A stretch of 64,000 nucleotides of DNA. Origin: Notospermus geniculatus (taxonomy: Eukaryota; Nemertea; Pilidiophora; Heteronemertea; Lineidae). The first letter of the stretch is position 1; each line of letters opens with the position of its first letter. Location: assembly GCA_002633025.1 (NCBI GenBank), contig NMRB01002322.1, forward strand, positions 48,447 to 112,446. Direction: 5' to 3'. The notes below the pieces were generated by a model, which saw only the letters and a list, made by a program, of their open reading frames with translations, was not told the DNA's origin and made no database searches. A program made the position numbers and the translations under genes. This document shows, piece after piece, positions 1 through 13,400 of the stretch.

Positions 1-3000
1 CGGCCCCGATTCAACCTCCACAGCAGGGCTAGTACCTTCAGTGGCCTCCTTGTTTTCCACCACCTGTATCGGTGGGTTTGACCTCTTGGCCTTCTCCAAC
101 TCGGGTTCTTTTGCAGGTAGCCCAGCCTCAGTGACATAAGTTATTGAAGGTTCAATATCTTTGATTTTCAACATCCTATCTTTACCCTTCCGAACTTTCT
201 CCTTCACTTTCTTCTCACCTGTACGACCTTGACCTGTGTGACCTTGACCTGACTGACCTTGACCAGTGTGACCTTGACCATCATCCTCCAAATTCCTCTT
301 CCGACACGTCAGTTGTGGCAAGTTGGCCCCTTCCTCACGGTCCTCGTCACAGGTTTGCACACCCTCAGATACCATTTGGACAGGCTGCACATGAGGCATA
401 CTGCACGGCAAACCCATACTCTGTACAGTATTCCCCTGAACCATGACATTCACCATTGCCGGAGGTGCCCCAATACCCATTGGCGGAATGTTTGGAGTAA
501 CAAGCACCGGTGCAGAATTAGTATCCCCGTCGGCCTCATCTCTTGGATACAGAGAAGCTCGTCTTGCCTCTAATAAATCTCGAATGGTTTTAGGACCCTT
601 TCTTTTCCTCTTCGGTGGATGCCAATTTTTATGAACCGAAACAGGCGACTGGCCACCGATGGGAGTGACTGGACGGCTGGTATTATTTGTATTTTCGTTA
701 ATACTGGAGATCAATGATTGTTGTACATCTTGAGTTGGAGATGGGGAACTTGCCTTAATAATTTCTATTGAGGTTCTCACAACTGCCTTTGGCCTCAGTG
801 GGCTGCCCTGTACATTTGGGTCTGCATCCGCTGTGCATACAACAGGTTTCACTACGGTACATTCCGAAGCAGTATTTGATGGCCCAACAGCTGGAGTTGC
901 AGGGCGACAAGGTGATGTCTTTTCAGATGGCACTAGGTCACACGGGGATGAGCTGGATGAGGACGTTTTTGACGAGGAAGATTCACTACCAGGAACAATC
1001 ACGGCTGCTTTTGGCGGAGTGTTTTCCAAGACTGTTTTGCTCTGAATGGACACCCCAACTGTAGCTTTATTGAGTTCAGCAGCTTTAGACAATTGAGCTT
1101 TTTCCTTTCTTCCTTGGCCGTTACTTGCAATAACTTTGCCCTCGACTACTGTCTTACTGGAGGTAGGTGATGGAACGAACTTGGTTTGTGTCTTGGCTGA
1201 GTCGGTACCAAATGCAGCAGGCCTAGTTGTGGTAACTGCCCCACTGGCCGATACTCTACCAGCAGCTGATGCACTGGCAGCTCTACCAGCAGCTGATGCA
1301 CTGGCAACACTACTAGACGGTCTTGCAGAAGACGATGCAAATTTGAGCAGCATATTTACACCAGAAGTCTTATCAGGGGATGCAGGAATTTTGATACCTG
1401 CAGCTGAGGGTTTAACGATTGTTCCAATCCTTCCATGAACTGGAATAACTTTAGCCATGCTGGATGTACCTGTGCTAGTCCGGAAATTCAGCTTTGGATT
1501 TGCGGCGATGCGAGCACCGATATTGGTGGATCTGCCAGGCACGTAGACAGTAGAAGGTTTGTTACCCGAAACCAGATAAACAGAATTTTTATCAGTTGTT
1601 GGAGAGGTAGAGTTTTTAGAAGTGGTAACTGAGGTTCGTAATGTTTGAGACACTGTGCCTCGGCTTGGACCTTTTTGTACAGCGAAGGGAGGAGTTTTGG
1701 GAGCAGCACGGATAGGGGAACCCTTTGGTACAATAGCTACTGGCAAAGTCCTCGGTGCAATAGTTACTGGTGAAACTCTTGTGGTTACAGGTTTAGGTGA
1801 AGCAGAAGCAGTAGCAACTGTTTGTGAGGTAGTAATTATGTTTGCCCTTGGTGAGAGAGTTGGAGTTGCTCCCTTTGGTGAGACAGAAACAGTGGAGGTT
1901 TTAGAGTCGGTCGTTGGGCTACCCGAACATTTGGAAGGAAGGTTAAGAGGAGAACCCTTAGCTGTTGCAACTTTGACAGAGTTTCTTGCTGTGGGACTGG
2001 TGACTTTAGAATGAGATGGTGTGAATTTATTTGTTGCAGTAATCATCCTACTTGCATTTGTTGCTGGTCTAGCGGGTGACGCGACTGTCTGTCCGGTCTG
2101 AGCCATCGTATTCACGGGAGAAGTTTTCTTCATCACCAGAGCAGGTGCTCCTGTCCCTGAAGCTTCAGTTGGCTTGGTAACTGAAGCAACTCCTGACTTT
2201 TCCATTGTATTTGCATATTGTTTTCCGAAAGATTTACCGGGCTCACTTGTACTGGTCAGCTTTCCAGTTCGGGTATTCACAATCTCGCCGGACTGAGAAC
2301 TACTCAATTTTGTTGTTGCAGAAAACACTGTTTGTACACGAGGCACATCAGGAGACTTTACTGCAAAAATACCAGTCTTGTTTGCAACTGGAGGAGCAGA
2401 TTGCTTTCCTTTGGGTGTAACAACCTGTTTTCCTGCACTGGAAGTACACTGTAAGGCAGCAGGCCGTCGTGTTGGGGAAATAACCACACCTTCACTCTCA
2501 CCACCACTCTTCTCTTTTTGAAGAGAAGTAGCAAATTTCCCAGATGAAGCCACTGCTTGTTCAGAGACAGCTGGGGGCCGTTTTCCATAGGTAATCACAG
2601 AGGAAAGGCTAGGTTTTGAAGATGAATATACAACTTCTTGTTCAGCTGAACGGAGAGTTTCTTTACCAGTTGCTGGTAAGACACGACCTTGTTTCTCATT
2701 TGCAGCAACAGCTTGAGTTGCACATGGCACACTAGCATGTTTTTTCACAGTTATAGCAGACTGCTTCCTAGTTGCAATGGCAGTCTGTTTTTCAGCAACA
2801 CTTGCTGCTTTTGCGGTGAAGGCACCATCCACATCTTCCATTTCAGTTGATACCCATGCTTGTTTTCTAGTGGACGTAACACTTTGTTTTCTTGTATGGA
2901 TGACATATTGTTTTCCTGCAGGGGCCGGCGCTTGTTTTCTGGTTGGGGAAAGAGTGTGTCTTCTTGTTGGCCTAGCACCTGATGTCGCTGCAGGTGAATC

Positions 3001-4401
3001 AACTTGTCTGCCTGTAGGAGCAGTTCCATATTTCTCTACGGGCGGTGAGGACTGCTTGTCGGATGTTACCTGCTTACTACATGAAGTATGAGAATGCTTT
3101 ACAGGCGGAGTTACTTTTGCAGCAGCAGCAGCAGCAGTTACAGCCAAACTACAAGAGGAAGCACTGGCCTGTTTACCCGCCTGACTATTATCTTGTTTGC
3201 CCCTTGTCCCGACAGGACTCAATTCTCCACTCTTGATTGAGTAACGAAGAGAAGAGACACTTGATGTGGACCTCACACTTGCTGTCGATCGAACAGATGG
3301 CGATCTAGGATGCGATTCAGGGTCATCAGAAAATCCGCTAACATCAAGAGACAACTCGCTATAACTCGCTCGGCTCCTTCGAGTAACCGGGCGCCTATGA
3401 CCCTCGTTCTCAACCGAACCAGGCCGTGACTTAATTCTCGGCGAGCTGCGCGTCCCAATACGAGTGCGTTTTTCAGGCGATGACTCTCTTGACGTGGATC
3501 TCCGACTCTCAGAACTGACGCTCCTCGTTCCTATTGAACTTCCATAAGACTGTCGTCGAGTTCTCGTAGGCTTGGCAGGAGATCTCTGGGACCGAACATT
3601 AAATCTTTTTTGTCTAGGTGACGGAATCTCATGAATTGGATCATCAAAATCAAACAAATCGTCATGAAATCGTTCTACTCTTCTAATAGGACGGCTGCGT
3701 CTGCTGTGAATTAATTCAGGAACTTTAACTTCGACCGGTGACCGTCCAGTCATCTTTGGACTAACACTTGCATCAGGTTTGGGAGCTTTTGGTCGCCCAC
3801 TTGATCGTTTTACCTCTCCGACTATTTGTTGTGCTGGTGGTGGAGCAACGCTAGGGCAGTGTGCTGCCTTACTGCGTGTTTCTCTGACATCACCCCCAGC
3901 TTGCTCTTCCGCCTGTGATCCACTATTCCTCTGAACCATCGTAGAGGACCTAAGCGATCGAGACTGATCACTTTTTGACTTATGCCTCAAAGTCTTAATC
4001 GTGCGTTTTACGGCCCTGCGAGCTCTCTGCCTCTTTGCTGCAACCAAGTCAATCCCAGGCACCTCCTCCTTAACATCATCATCACTCTCTACCTTCACCT
4101 CCTTTATCCTTTGGTGCAACGTCTGCCGAGCATTTTTGGCCAAGAAGAGAGCTCGTGTTTTTGGCCTTGATCGTTGCACTCGCTGCGTCAAGGTTCTAAG
4201 ACGTGGTTTCTTTTCTTCATTCACATTCACGTCATTATCTGCTTCAACCTTGACTTCTGCTCGTTTTTTCATCGACTTCAGTTCCATTGGTTGAGGCGTG
4301 ATGACCTTTCGAGCACGTTTTGGGATGGCAAGTGTCAGGTTCGGTTGCTCCCCAACCTGTTTTCTCTTCCTTTTCAGTGGTTTTGGCGGTGATCCTAATT
4401 T
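1..4401 (-). CDS. JARID2: Giant disordered exon, JARID2 middle region, continues off left edge
   Basis: Open in one frame for 1467 codons from acceptor ATGTCTTACAG at 4402 to base 1, in phase 0. It starts [15 protein letters not shown]. An RS-rich, basic region follows (3300-3650 holds RRSRPIRR and [10 protein letters not shown]), then a long Ala/Ser/Thr/Lys/Pro-rich stretch, and [20 protein letters not shown] near 560-600. A Gly-Gln-Gly-His octad-like repeat lies at 225-290. No folded domain is recognised. It is placed in JARID2 because exon 5 ends in phase 0 and because JARID2 needs downstream exons. It could instead belong to a separate minus-strand gene starting near 5 kb. Confidence 0.65.
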
Positions 4402-7400
4402 CTGTAAGACATAGAGAGAGAGAAACCATAAACAACTGAAAGGTGGTACTTAAAGAAGGAAACATGTTCAATTTTGAGGTCTCATGCTTTGTCAAGTTGG
4501 AAAGAATTATCAAAGGCTGAATAAGAAACTGCAAAGAAGAAGGCATTAACTTTCTGAGATTGACTTTGGTTCCTATACGTATGAATTTCAGGGGTTTGTA
4601 TAGCAGTAGCTGGACCTAGCCACAATTTTTATAGATTCATACTTTCAACCTGCTGACAGTCGACAGTGACAGAAACTTGCGTAGCAGGTTTACACCATGG
4701 CAATGATTGCAGATTGAATAATTTCTTGGGTGCAAAAGCCACCTGCTCAAAGCATAAAGGATCATGAATTAACTTGTATTGTAAGAACAGTAAAATCGGT
4801 GAGTACGTTAGTAAACAGCGATGAACATTTGAGAGTACCTTTAAAGGAAAGGTGAGCATGCAAATGAACATGAGAGACAAGAACAAACAACTTTTGTCAA
4901 TGAATGCTAATGAACTGCTGCAACTGAAACGAAAGGGCATACGAGCAATAAAATGACAGAAGCATGCAAGGAAGTAGAACTCACCCTGGGGTAATCAGTG
5001 GTTCTTAGCACTTGATCCCTACGCCTTGTGCGGTGTTGTGGGGAGCGAGTGCTGAGAACCATTGACCTCAGGATGGCGAGTAGAACATGCGTCAGGCTGC
5101 ACATCAGGCATTCCTCATTGTGCAGGTTTTCAGCTGAGGACCGAGGATATGACAAAACTTGTCGGACAACAAGTTTTTGTCAGCGTTTTGGTAAATGGCC
5201 AGATGGGCACTCCCAACATCATCAGTAATACTGGGGTTTGATATACAATGTACCCTCAGCCCAAGGCTTGTTGAGGCAGCAATGGTTAAGCAGGAAAGAA
5301 ATAACATAAGCACTTTCTCACTATTTTGGAGCAATAATATTAATACAGTGCACCCTCGCTCTTACGAACTTCGATTTTATGAACTCCCAGATATTACGAA
5401 CCCAACGTCTGGCTCCCAACATTTCATGACATGTATGTAAGCCTCGCTATTACGAACTCCGCGTTAGTATGAACTTAACCCTTGGACCCCGAAGGGTTCG
5501 TAATAGCAAGGGGGCTGTAGCAGCATCACAGGAATGCACTTTTTGGTGTATACATCCAATATAGAGAGAAATTTAACTGGCAAGAAAAGTAGAGAAAGCT
5601 GGGTACCTACAAGTGCAATAAGTGAGGTCTACCATGAGGAGAGGATCAGGTAAGCAAGGGAACAAGTCACTGGCCAAAGAATCCATGCAACTCTGGGAAG
5701 CAGGTCCTAGTTCAGTCTTCACAGACAGAGGATTTCATTCATACTGTGTATCCATTTAGTTCGGTCCACTGCCAGGACAGGGACAGGGACAGGGACTGCA
5801 GAGTTACGACTTATGCGCAATGGATGAGTAATGGTAAGTCCCATTGAATCAAGTGGGATTCTACTAAGTGGAGCTCCAGAACTGGGATTGAGAGCTGTTT
5901 GTGTGTTATGTCATGGGATGGAAAGTGTTGAGGAAAGCATGGGTATGAGATGAGTCAAGTCGGTGTGCATGTGTGTCAAGTAATGTATGTTACGGTACCG
6001 TATATTTATCGCTTATTTGATGATTTTTTGATGAAAATTACATGTATAGCAGAGTTATGAATTACTAAGTTACTAAGTGCTGACTGGAAGGCTAGTAAAG
6101 ATGAAACCAGCCCAACAAATCTAATGCACAAATAACTATTTGATATATCACGAAGTTCTGAACTCCTCTTCAATGTACATATTTTAAATTACCAGTATGT
6201 CAGTGCATACATAACCATTAGCCACTAAAAAAATCCTTCTATGTGCTTCTGGTACTTAATTCACTGAAAACGCATCATATTTTGAATTATACTGTGCTTA
6301 ACTAAAAGCCAAGCAAGAAGCTTTTGCTCCAGAATTACACACGTATTGTCCCAAATAGCACCCTAATCTTCGATGTGAAAAGTGTCAATGCTTTAATGTT
6401 GCATATCCTGCAACCTCAGGTGAAATATCCCACTGGCCGAGATCGTCGGTGGAGGCGGATAGGGTCGATATGAGCCGAACCTCGGATGTTGAGAGGACCA
6501 ATCAGCCAACTCGATTGGAACCGCTGGAAATCTGTCATCCCAAGAAATGCGAGAACTGTGATCGTGAATATTCCATGAGCCAAAACGATGATATGACAAT
6601 GCAGCTCTATCACAGATATTTTGTATCGAGTCTTGTAATGGCATAAAACGTCGAAAATCATAACTGGATGATGCAGCTGGGACCGTTCTGATTGCCATGG
6701 ATTCATTCAGTACGTGAGAATGAGGCAGAAAATGTGAAGACGAAATCTCCGCTGGGTATCTCCAACCAAGACCTGAAGAAGTTGGCGGGTAATGATGACT
6801 TATAGTCCCTTTAGTACTGCCAAGAGTCATTGGTGGGTACATGTATTCAATACTTGGTAACACTTCTGTCGGCTGTCTGCTGATGCCAAATTCTGCATCT
6901 TTACTGTGGAAATTCTGCCCATTTACTTGTCGGCTATTCTGACCCCATGACATATCGCCAGAATTTTCAGCAAGCCCAAGAAAGTGTTGCTCTATTCCTG
7001 GATGTGCAGTCCACGCATCTGTTGGGATAGGGCTGCAGTATCTTTTGCTGTGTCCACAGTAATCTTCAACCGCTCCTGATTCAGCTGAAGTAGTACCTTG
7101 AGGATTGTAATCGGACAAAATATCGTTCTTCTGGCCTTGCAGTGAATTGACATCTGTTCTTTCACAGAAGTTATGTCTGAAATTCGACCTTTCCGCAGAA
7201 TCAGAACCAGTGGAATAATATTTTGCTTGCTGTGGGAATCCTTTGTCAAATTCGGCTTGCACACCAGAACTACCCTGTGGAATGCAGTTGTTGTTAAGAT
7301 CTCTTCCTGATCCACTGTCACTGATCATCAATTCTGGTCTGGGTGCACTTGATGTTGAAATCTGACTCGGCCATTCCAGCGGTTCAGTATGGCCATTTCT

Positions 7401-10400
7401 TCTGAGTATTGTTGAAATGGGCGGCAAACGTTGACCTCTGGTATCAGTCCCGGACAAGAGTGCACCTTGAGCTGTTTTGGGGAGATCAGGAACTTGTGCG
7501 CCTCCATCAATTTTACCTGGGACAGACTCTGTTGAATGCTGTGCAGACCTTAAACATGGTGATTGGGAAGTGGATGATGGTTCCTTTGAGGAAGTTGCAT
7601 CATCACCAACATTGCCAGGCAATCCAGAAGGACAAGAACATGATGTTGTATCACTTGGTTTGGTTGAACTGACCATGCTGACAGGAAGGGTACCAAACTG
7701 TTCAGTACTTGTAGCTCCTACACAATTCCCTGCAACGTAAGTAGGCTCCCCCTTAGTTTCATCGGAAAAGCAACTCTGTTGTTTTTCACTTCTTTTCATT
7801 TCAGCAGAAGCAGAAACAACAGATGGAAAGCCTGGGAAAGGGAGTTCATCACTTGTGTTGCCATGTGAGCAGGCAGCATTGGCATGAGTGACCACATCAG
7901 TGAAGAACTGACTTGCCATTGGTTGCTTTTCAGGTGATGGCTGCATTTTTTTCGGCTCATCTGAAGACTTTGGCATCCCATACGACCAATCGGAGGAGTT
8001 TTTTGTATCCTTGTCCTTCATAGCAACCAACATGCTTTTTATCATATTATCCATGCCATCCCTCTTGAAGGATGCCCCTTGCGTCCCCGGTTCAAGATTG
8101 GCTCTCCTGGTAAATACGTCAAACTTTTTGAAGGGCATCCTCGGTATTTCTGAGCCACCATGAGCAGCTGGCTTCTTGAATGTCTTTCCAGCTCCAACAG
8201 TCTTTTTCAGTTTCGAGAATGGACCATATCGGTAATGTCGGTAGACATAGTTACCATAGTTCATCTGGTGACTGGAACGGTTCAGGCAATTAGAAGAAGG
8301 CACCTCAGGTGTACTGGTACATTTTCCTTTCAACTTCTCTTTTGGTCTTGGTAGCACTTTTTTCTCAACAGAAAGCCCTGCAGTTGACTTTCCTTTGTGC
8401 TTTGCCTCCTTTCTCACAGATACAAAACATTTATAGTTGGATATCCCACGTCTTGTTTTTGCTTGATCACTCTTTCCAACTGTGCACTTGGTCGGCCTGC
8501 CCACTTTCAGTTTTCGTGCCTTCGATTTTCCAGCCTTTTCTTCATTCTTCACCAAGGAATCTTTCCTTATTTTCAACTTCAAACCCTTCTGCACCTTCGA
8601 TTTTCCAGCCTTTTCCTCATTCTTCACCAAGGAATCTTTCCTTATTTTCAACTTCAAATCCTCCAGCACCTTCGATTTTCCTGCCTTTTCTTCATTCTTT
8701 ACCAAGGAATCTTTCCTTATTTTCAACTTCAAATCCTCCAGCACCTTCGATTTTCCAGCCTTTTCTTCATTCTTTACCAAGGAATCTTTCCTTATTTTCA
8801 ACTTCAAATCCTCCTGCACCTTCGATTTTCCAGCTTTTTCCTCATTTTTCACCAAGGAATCTTTCCTTATTTTCAACTTCAAACCTTCCTTCTCATTATC
8901 TTTGACGGATTCTTCTTTCGCAGGTATCGGCTCAGTGACAGTAAGAGGGCTCTCTCCTACCACAACTACAGATGAAAATGTTCCATGCGAATCATCGTCA
9001 GCACTGCTGGTGCTGTGATCTGCCAGGCTGTCAAGCAAGGAATCATCAGAATTATGGTCTTCACGGATTGGACTTGAACAACCCTTATTGTCATCGAGAA
9101 TCCACTTCTCATATTCGTCATCAAAACTAGCGAAATTCGCTTCTGGTTTTATAGAACTTGTAATGTTGTGTTCCATTTTGCCAGTATCGTGGACAAGACT
9201 ACCGGTACTATGTGTATCATTATTCCCAGTCGGCATGACAGCATCTGATTCAGCGGTATTCTTTTCTGGTTCTACAGAACTTGCTATGTTTTGTCCGCTT
9301 CTGGCAGTATCGTGGACAAGACTACTATGTGTATCATTATTCCCAGTCGGCATGACAGCATCTGATTCTGCTACAGGTCGGAAGGATTCTGCACTTGTGT
9401 CTGATTTTGGATCAGAAGGGACCGAGTTTTCTGAGACCGAGTTTTCTGAGACCGAGTTCTCCGAGAGCGGGTTCTCCAAGACTGAGTTCTCTGAGGCCGA
9501 GTTCTCTGAGGCCGAGTTCTCAGAGGCCGAGTTCTCAGAGGCCGAGTTCTCTGGGACCGAGTTCTCTGGGACCGAGTTCTCCGGGACCGAGTTCTCAGAG
9601 GCCGAGTTCTCTGAAGCCGAGTTCTCTGGGACCGAGTTGTCTGAGACCGAGTTCTCCGAGACTGAGTTCTCTGAGACAATGCCGTCAGCTTCATGCATTT
9701 GACTACAAAATACTGCTGGTGTAGTGTCGTCACAACATGGATGGCACGTTTCCGAGTCAGCAATTTTCCCCTGAAATCCTTCCACTTCATCCGTCCATTC
9801 AGTTGCCTCACACCTGGTAGAGTCAGTACAGCACGAGTCATCACATATTCCAGAATGCCCTTCATTGTTTATCAATGACTCCTCTTCCGTGATGGGATTG
9901 GTACACAACACATCTTTGTTCGAGTCATTGCCTGAAAAATCTGGCTCAACTTTGACAAGAACCACATCTTGTGCCCATGAATTGGTACAGACACTGGCGG
10001 TGTCACCCTGGATTATCACAGACACCTTTTCCTTGACGGGATTGGTACAGATTTCCTCTGTCTCCAAGTCATTGCCAGAAAATTCTGGCTCAACTTTCAC
10101 AAGAACCACATCTTGTACCCTCGAGTCGGTAGAGGTAGGGACACTGGCCATGTCCGCCGGGTTTATCAAAGGTTCCTCTTCCTGGATGGGACTGGTATTG
10201 GTAAACAATTCCTCCGTCTCCGAGTCATTATCTGAAAATTCTGCCTCAATTTTCACTGAAATCACATCTTGAGCCCTCGAATAGGTACAGACAGTCACTG
10301 CGTCATCCTCTCTGCACTCCTCTTCAGGACAATCATTTGGTTCAAGCGGGCAGACGTCTTCCAGGGTGGAGTCAGAAATATTGGAACCCATCTTCCAATC

Positions 10401-13400
10401 AAGAAATCGTTTCTGTGAAGACCTCTTCAGGTGTGTCCTGATCTTTGGAGTCATCACCTTTGCATTGCTAGTACCTTTACTATGAGTGTGATCGCTAGAA
10501 TGTGAGTCCTCCAATAGCTTTCTACGACAACGTCTTGACCCAATGGACCTCCGTCTTGTCCCAATGGACCTCTTAGGTACCTTTTGCTTACCACTGTTAT
10601 GCCATGTACTACTATTACATTCCGCATGTTTTTCACCAACGATTCTTCGCTTGGAATTTTTCCTCTCCTCTACATCAATTAAGGACACACATGCTGCAGT
10701 ATACTTTCTATAATAAGCACAATAGTTGCCTGTCTCGACTGCATGATAACACTCCCAAATTGGAGGCTCCTCGTTATCGTGCCTGTGTGACCTGACTGAC
10801 TGCTCAAATTTTTCTGACTTTCTGTTTCCCAACGGATTTGACAGGCTAATTTTCCGCACTGGATTATGGGCATAGAACGAGTCACCATCTCTTTTACCAG
10901 TAGTTGTCAAGCCTGCTCTGTTACAAAGTACACATCTACTAGGCCTACGTGTAGCACATTGACTTGCTTGGGACTGCTTCTTAACACTACGCAGTTGGTA
11001 AGAATGTTTGTGAGTGTTTGATTGAACAATTAGGGGCTTGTATCTGCGAGGAATTTTATCAACATTTGTTCTTGGTGTAAAACGACGACTAGAATACTTG
11101 CACCGATTGGACCTGCTTCTCAAGGAATATGGTTCTCTGAGCCCATGGAACCTGTTTCCTTTTCGCTGTGCCTAAATAGAAACAGCACCATGAAATATTA
11201 CAGCTCAGGGCACCAATATTAACCCAACAGCCGCCTATTTTTTGGCACTTTCCATCTGTAGCTTTCACCGCCCCAAACCTCCACAAAATGAATAGAGAAC
11301 AGTATAATGACTCAAGGCGATTTATGGCGGTCTCGGCATCTGGAGATATGGGTCCAGTTTCACAAAGAATCTTAAGTCTAAAGTTTGACTTAAGTCATCA
11401 TGTGACCAGGTTTCAGCAAATCAGATGACTTCATTTCAGACTTAAGTTTTTTCTTAGACTTAAGATTCTTTGTGCAACTGGGCCATGGTTGATTGTGGCG
11501 TTGCCTGCAGTAATTGGTGATTTTAATTTCTACATTAGAGGTGATGGGGGTTTTTGTCAAAAAGTGGGCATGGTCTTCTAGGCGGCTCACGGCAGGGTGG
11601 TTTAGGGCGGCATGGGCTCTATTGGGTTAAGACTGAAGAATCTACCCCGGCAGTCAAGCATTAAGGTCGAAGCAAAATGACAAACCATCATACCTCTGCA
11701 CACCACACCACGAACAAAGCAAATGAGCACAATTTGACACCCTAAACAGACATCGTTCCGAAAAGAGTAAAACTCAAACATACACATACATGTACAGCAT
11801 TCAGGATGCATTAAAGGTACAGTGAAGTGTGATTCATTAACTTACCATCGGTTTGAATCCAAGTTCCCCAGTTTTATCAGAGATGTCCCGTCTATCAGCA
11901 GTACTACTCCCCGATGACTGAGGTGACTTGCTGCGGACTTCCCTCTTCAATGACGTCATTCGGGCATGTTTTGGCGTGGACGCAGTACTAGCGATTTCAT
12001 CACTATATTCCGGTGGATAGTTGAAGAAATCTAAATGTGCTGGAAGGGCAGGTGTACCTGAAGAACAAGAAACGAATACTTCATGTCCACTTCAAATACT
12101 GCTGCTGTGCCAAAATGGCTTGAGAGGGATTCCAGTAGTAATCTCCCATTAAGTCTAACTCTCGGTCTTAAATGTTTACGGGACCAGGGGAATGGGATCC
12201 TGACAATTCTCAGAAAACACCCAGGAACATGAGAACAAAGGACTTGCCTCGCAAACACAGAAATGTAAGGAAATCCTCTGTTTTTGCACGTTTGCATGGT
12301 GCCACTGTTGGCAGTGGAGCAACACCGGACTTCAACTTCACGGGAGTGATGTTAGGACTGTTAGGCTGTGACCCTTGTGCGAACTTTCTTTGTGCCCTCA
12401 CTTGAGCTCTGAAAAAGATGACGTTTGCAATTAAGTCAGAAATCAGAGCAATCCCGGCAATGATGTCTTGACAATCTTTCATTTAGGCCTAGCTTGACAA
12501 GACTCGACAGGGCTTCCGCTGGAGTATTCATATCACTATCAGGGGTCAAACTGCACTTTTGACTGAATTTGTCAAATCCCCTTTAATTATTTCCAAATAA
12601 CAGCAATCAGAATGGAGGGTCCTTTTCCAATTTGAGGCGTATTTGACCCTGGTTCCTGAAAGCCTGCATGAGTGCTGATTTGTAGATTACTGTACAATTA
12701 TCAAGTGAACATTGGGGCCTAAATGTATCGCTTACTTTTTCAAATCAAATGCATCCGATTTTATATACTTGGGTTGTTCCTTAGTAGGGCTTGCGACAGA
12801 TGAGGTAGCCATGCTTGAGACACTGCTCGTCTCGGACTCCACCTTCCTCTTCTGACCACGCTTCACTACCATATCTTCCAACTTCAAGCTCGTTGCTACT
12901 GGTGACTCCGCTTCAGCGTTTTCACCGTCTGTGACGTCGCTTTGTTTTGACGTCTCACGAAGGGATGCGTATAATGCTTTCTTTAACTGTGTCTCTTCTG
13001 TCCAAGACAGACCTGTGGCATCCTCCTCAAAATATACGACATACATTTTACCAAAGAGAAGGCGAGCACAAAAATCGACACACTATATGATAAAGTATAT
13101 AAAGTCAATTTCCAGAATACATGTATTTAGCAAATTTTCGACCCCAACCGGGGTCTTCTTCAGGCTGGAACTTTACAATCTGAAACTCTAGAAAAGACTC
13201 AATACCATACTAAATACATTTTACCAATACCGTATCTCAANAGTGGAGCAACACCGGACTTCAACTTCACGGGAGTGATGTTAGGACTGTTAGGCTGTGA
13301 CCCTTGAGCGAACTTTCTTTGTGCTCTCACTTGAGCTCTGAAAAAGATGACGTTTGCAATTATGTCAAAATCAGAGCAATCCCGGCAATGTCTTGACAAT

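Noticed and set aside
4629-4940. 103-residue minus-strand ORF between the two giant exons
   Set aside because: No splice signals consistent with JARID2 phases and no recognisable motif.
8309-8905. Plus-strand ORF of ~200 residues with [16 protein letters not shown]-type repeats
   Set aside because: Antisense of the Lys-rich 25-residue coding repeats of the JARID2 giant exon; open only because the repeat period is a multiple of three.
9088-9702. Plus-strand repetitive ORF (EFSE pentapeptides) and a second frame on the minus strand
   Set aside because: By-products of the 15-bp minisatellite; the frame continuous with the spliced exon is the ENS frame.
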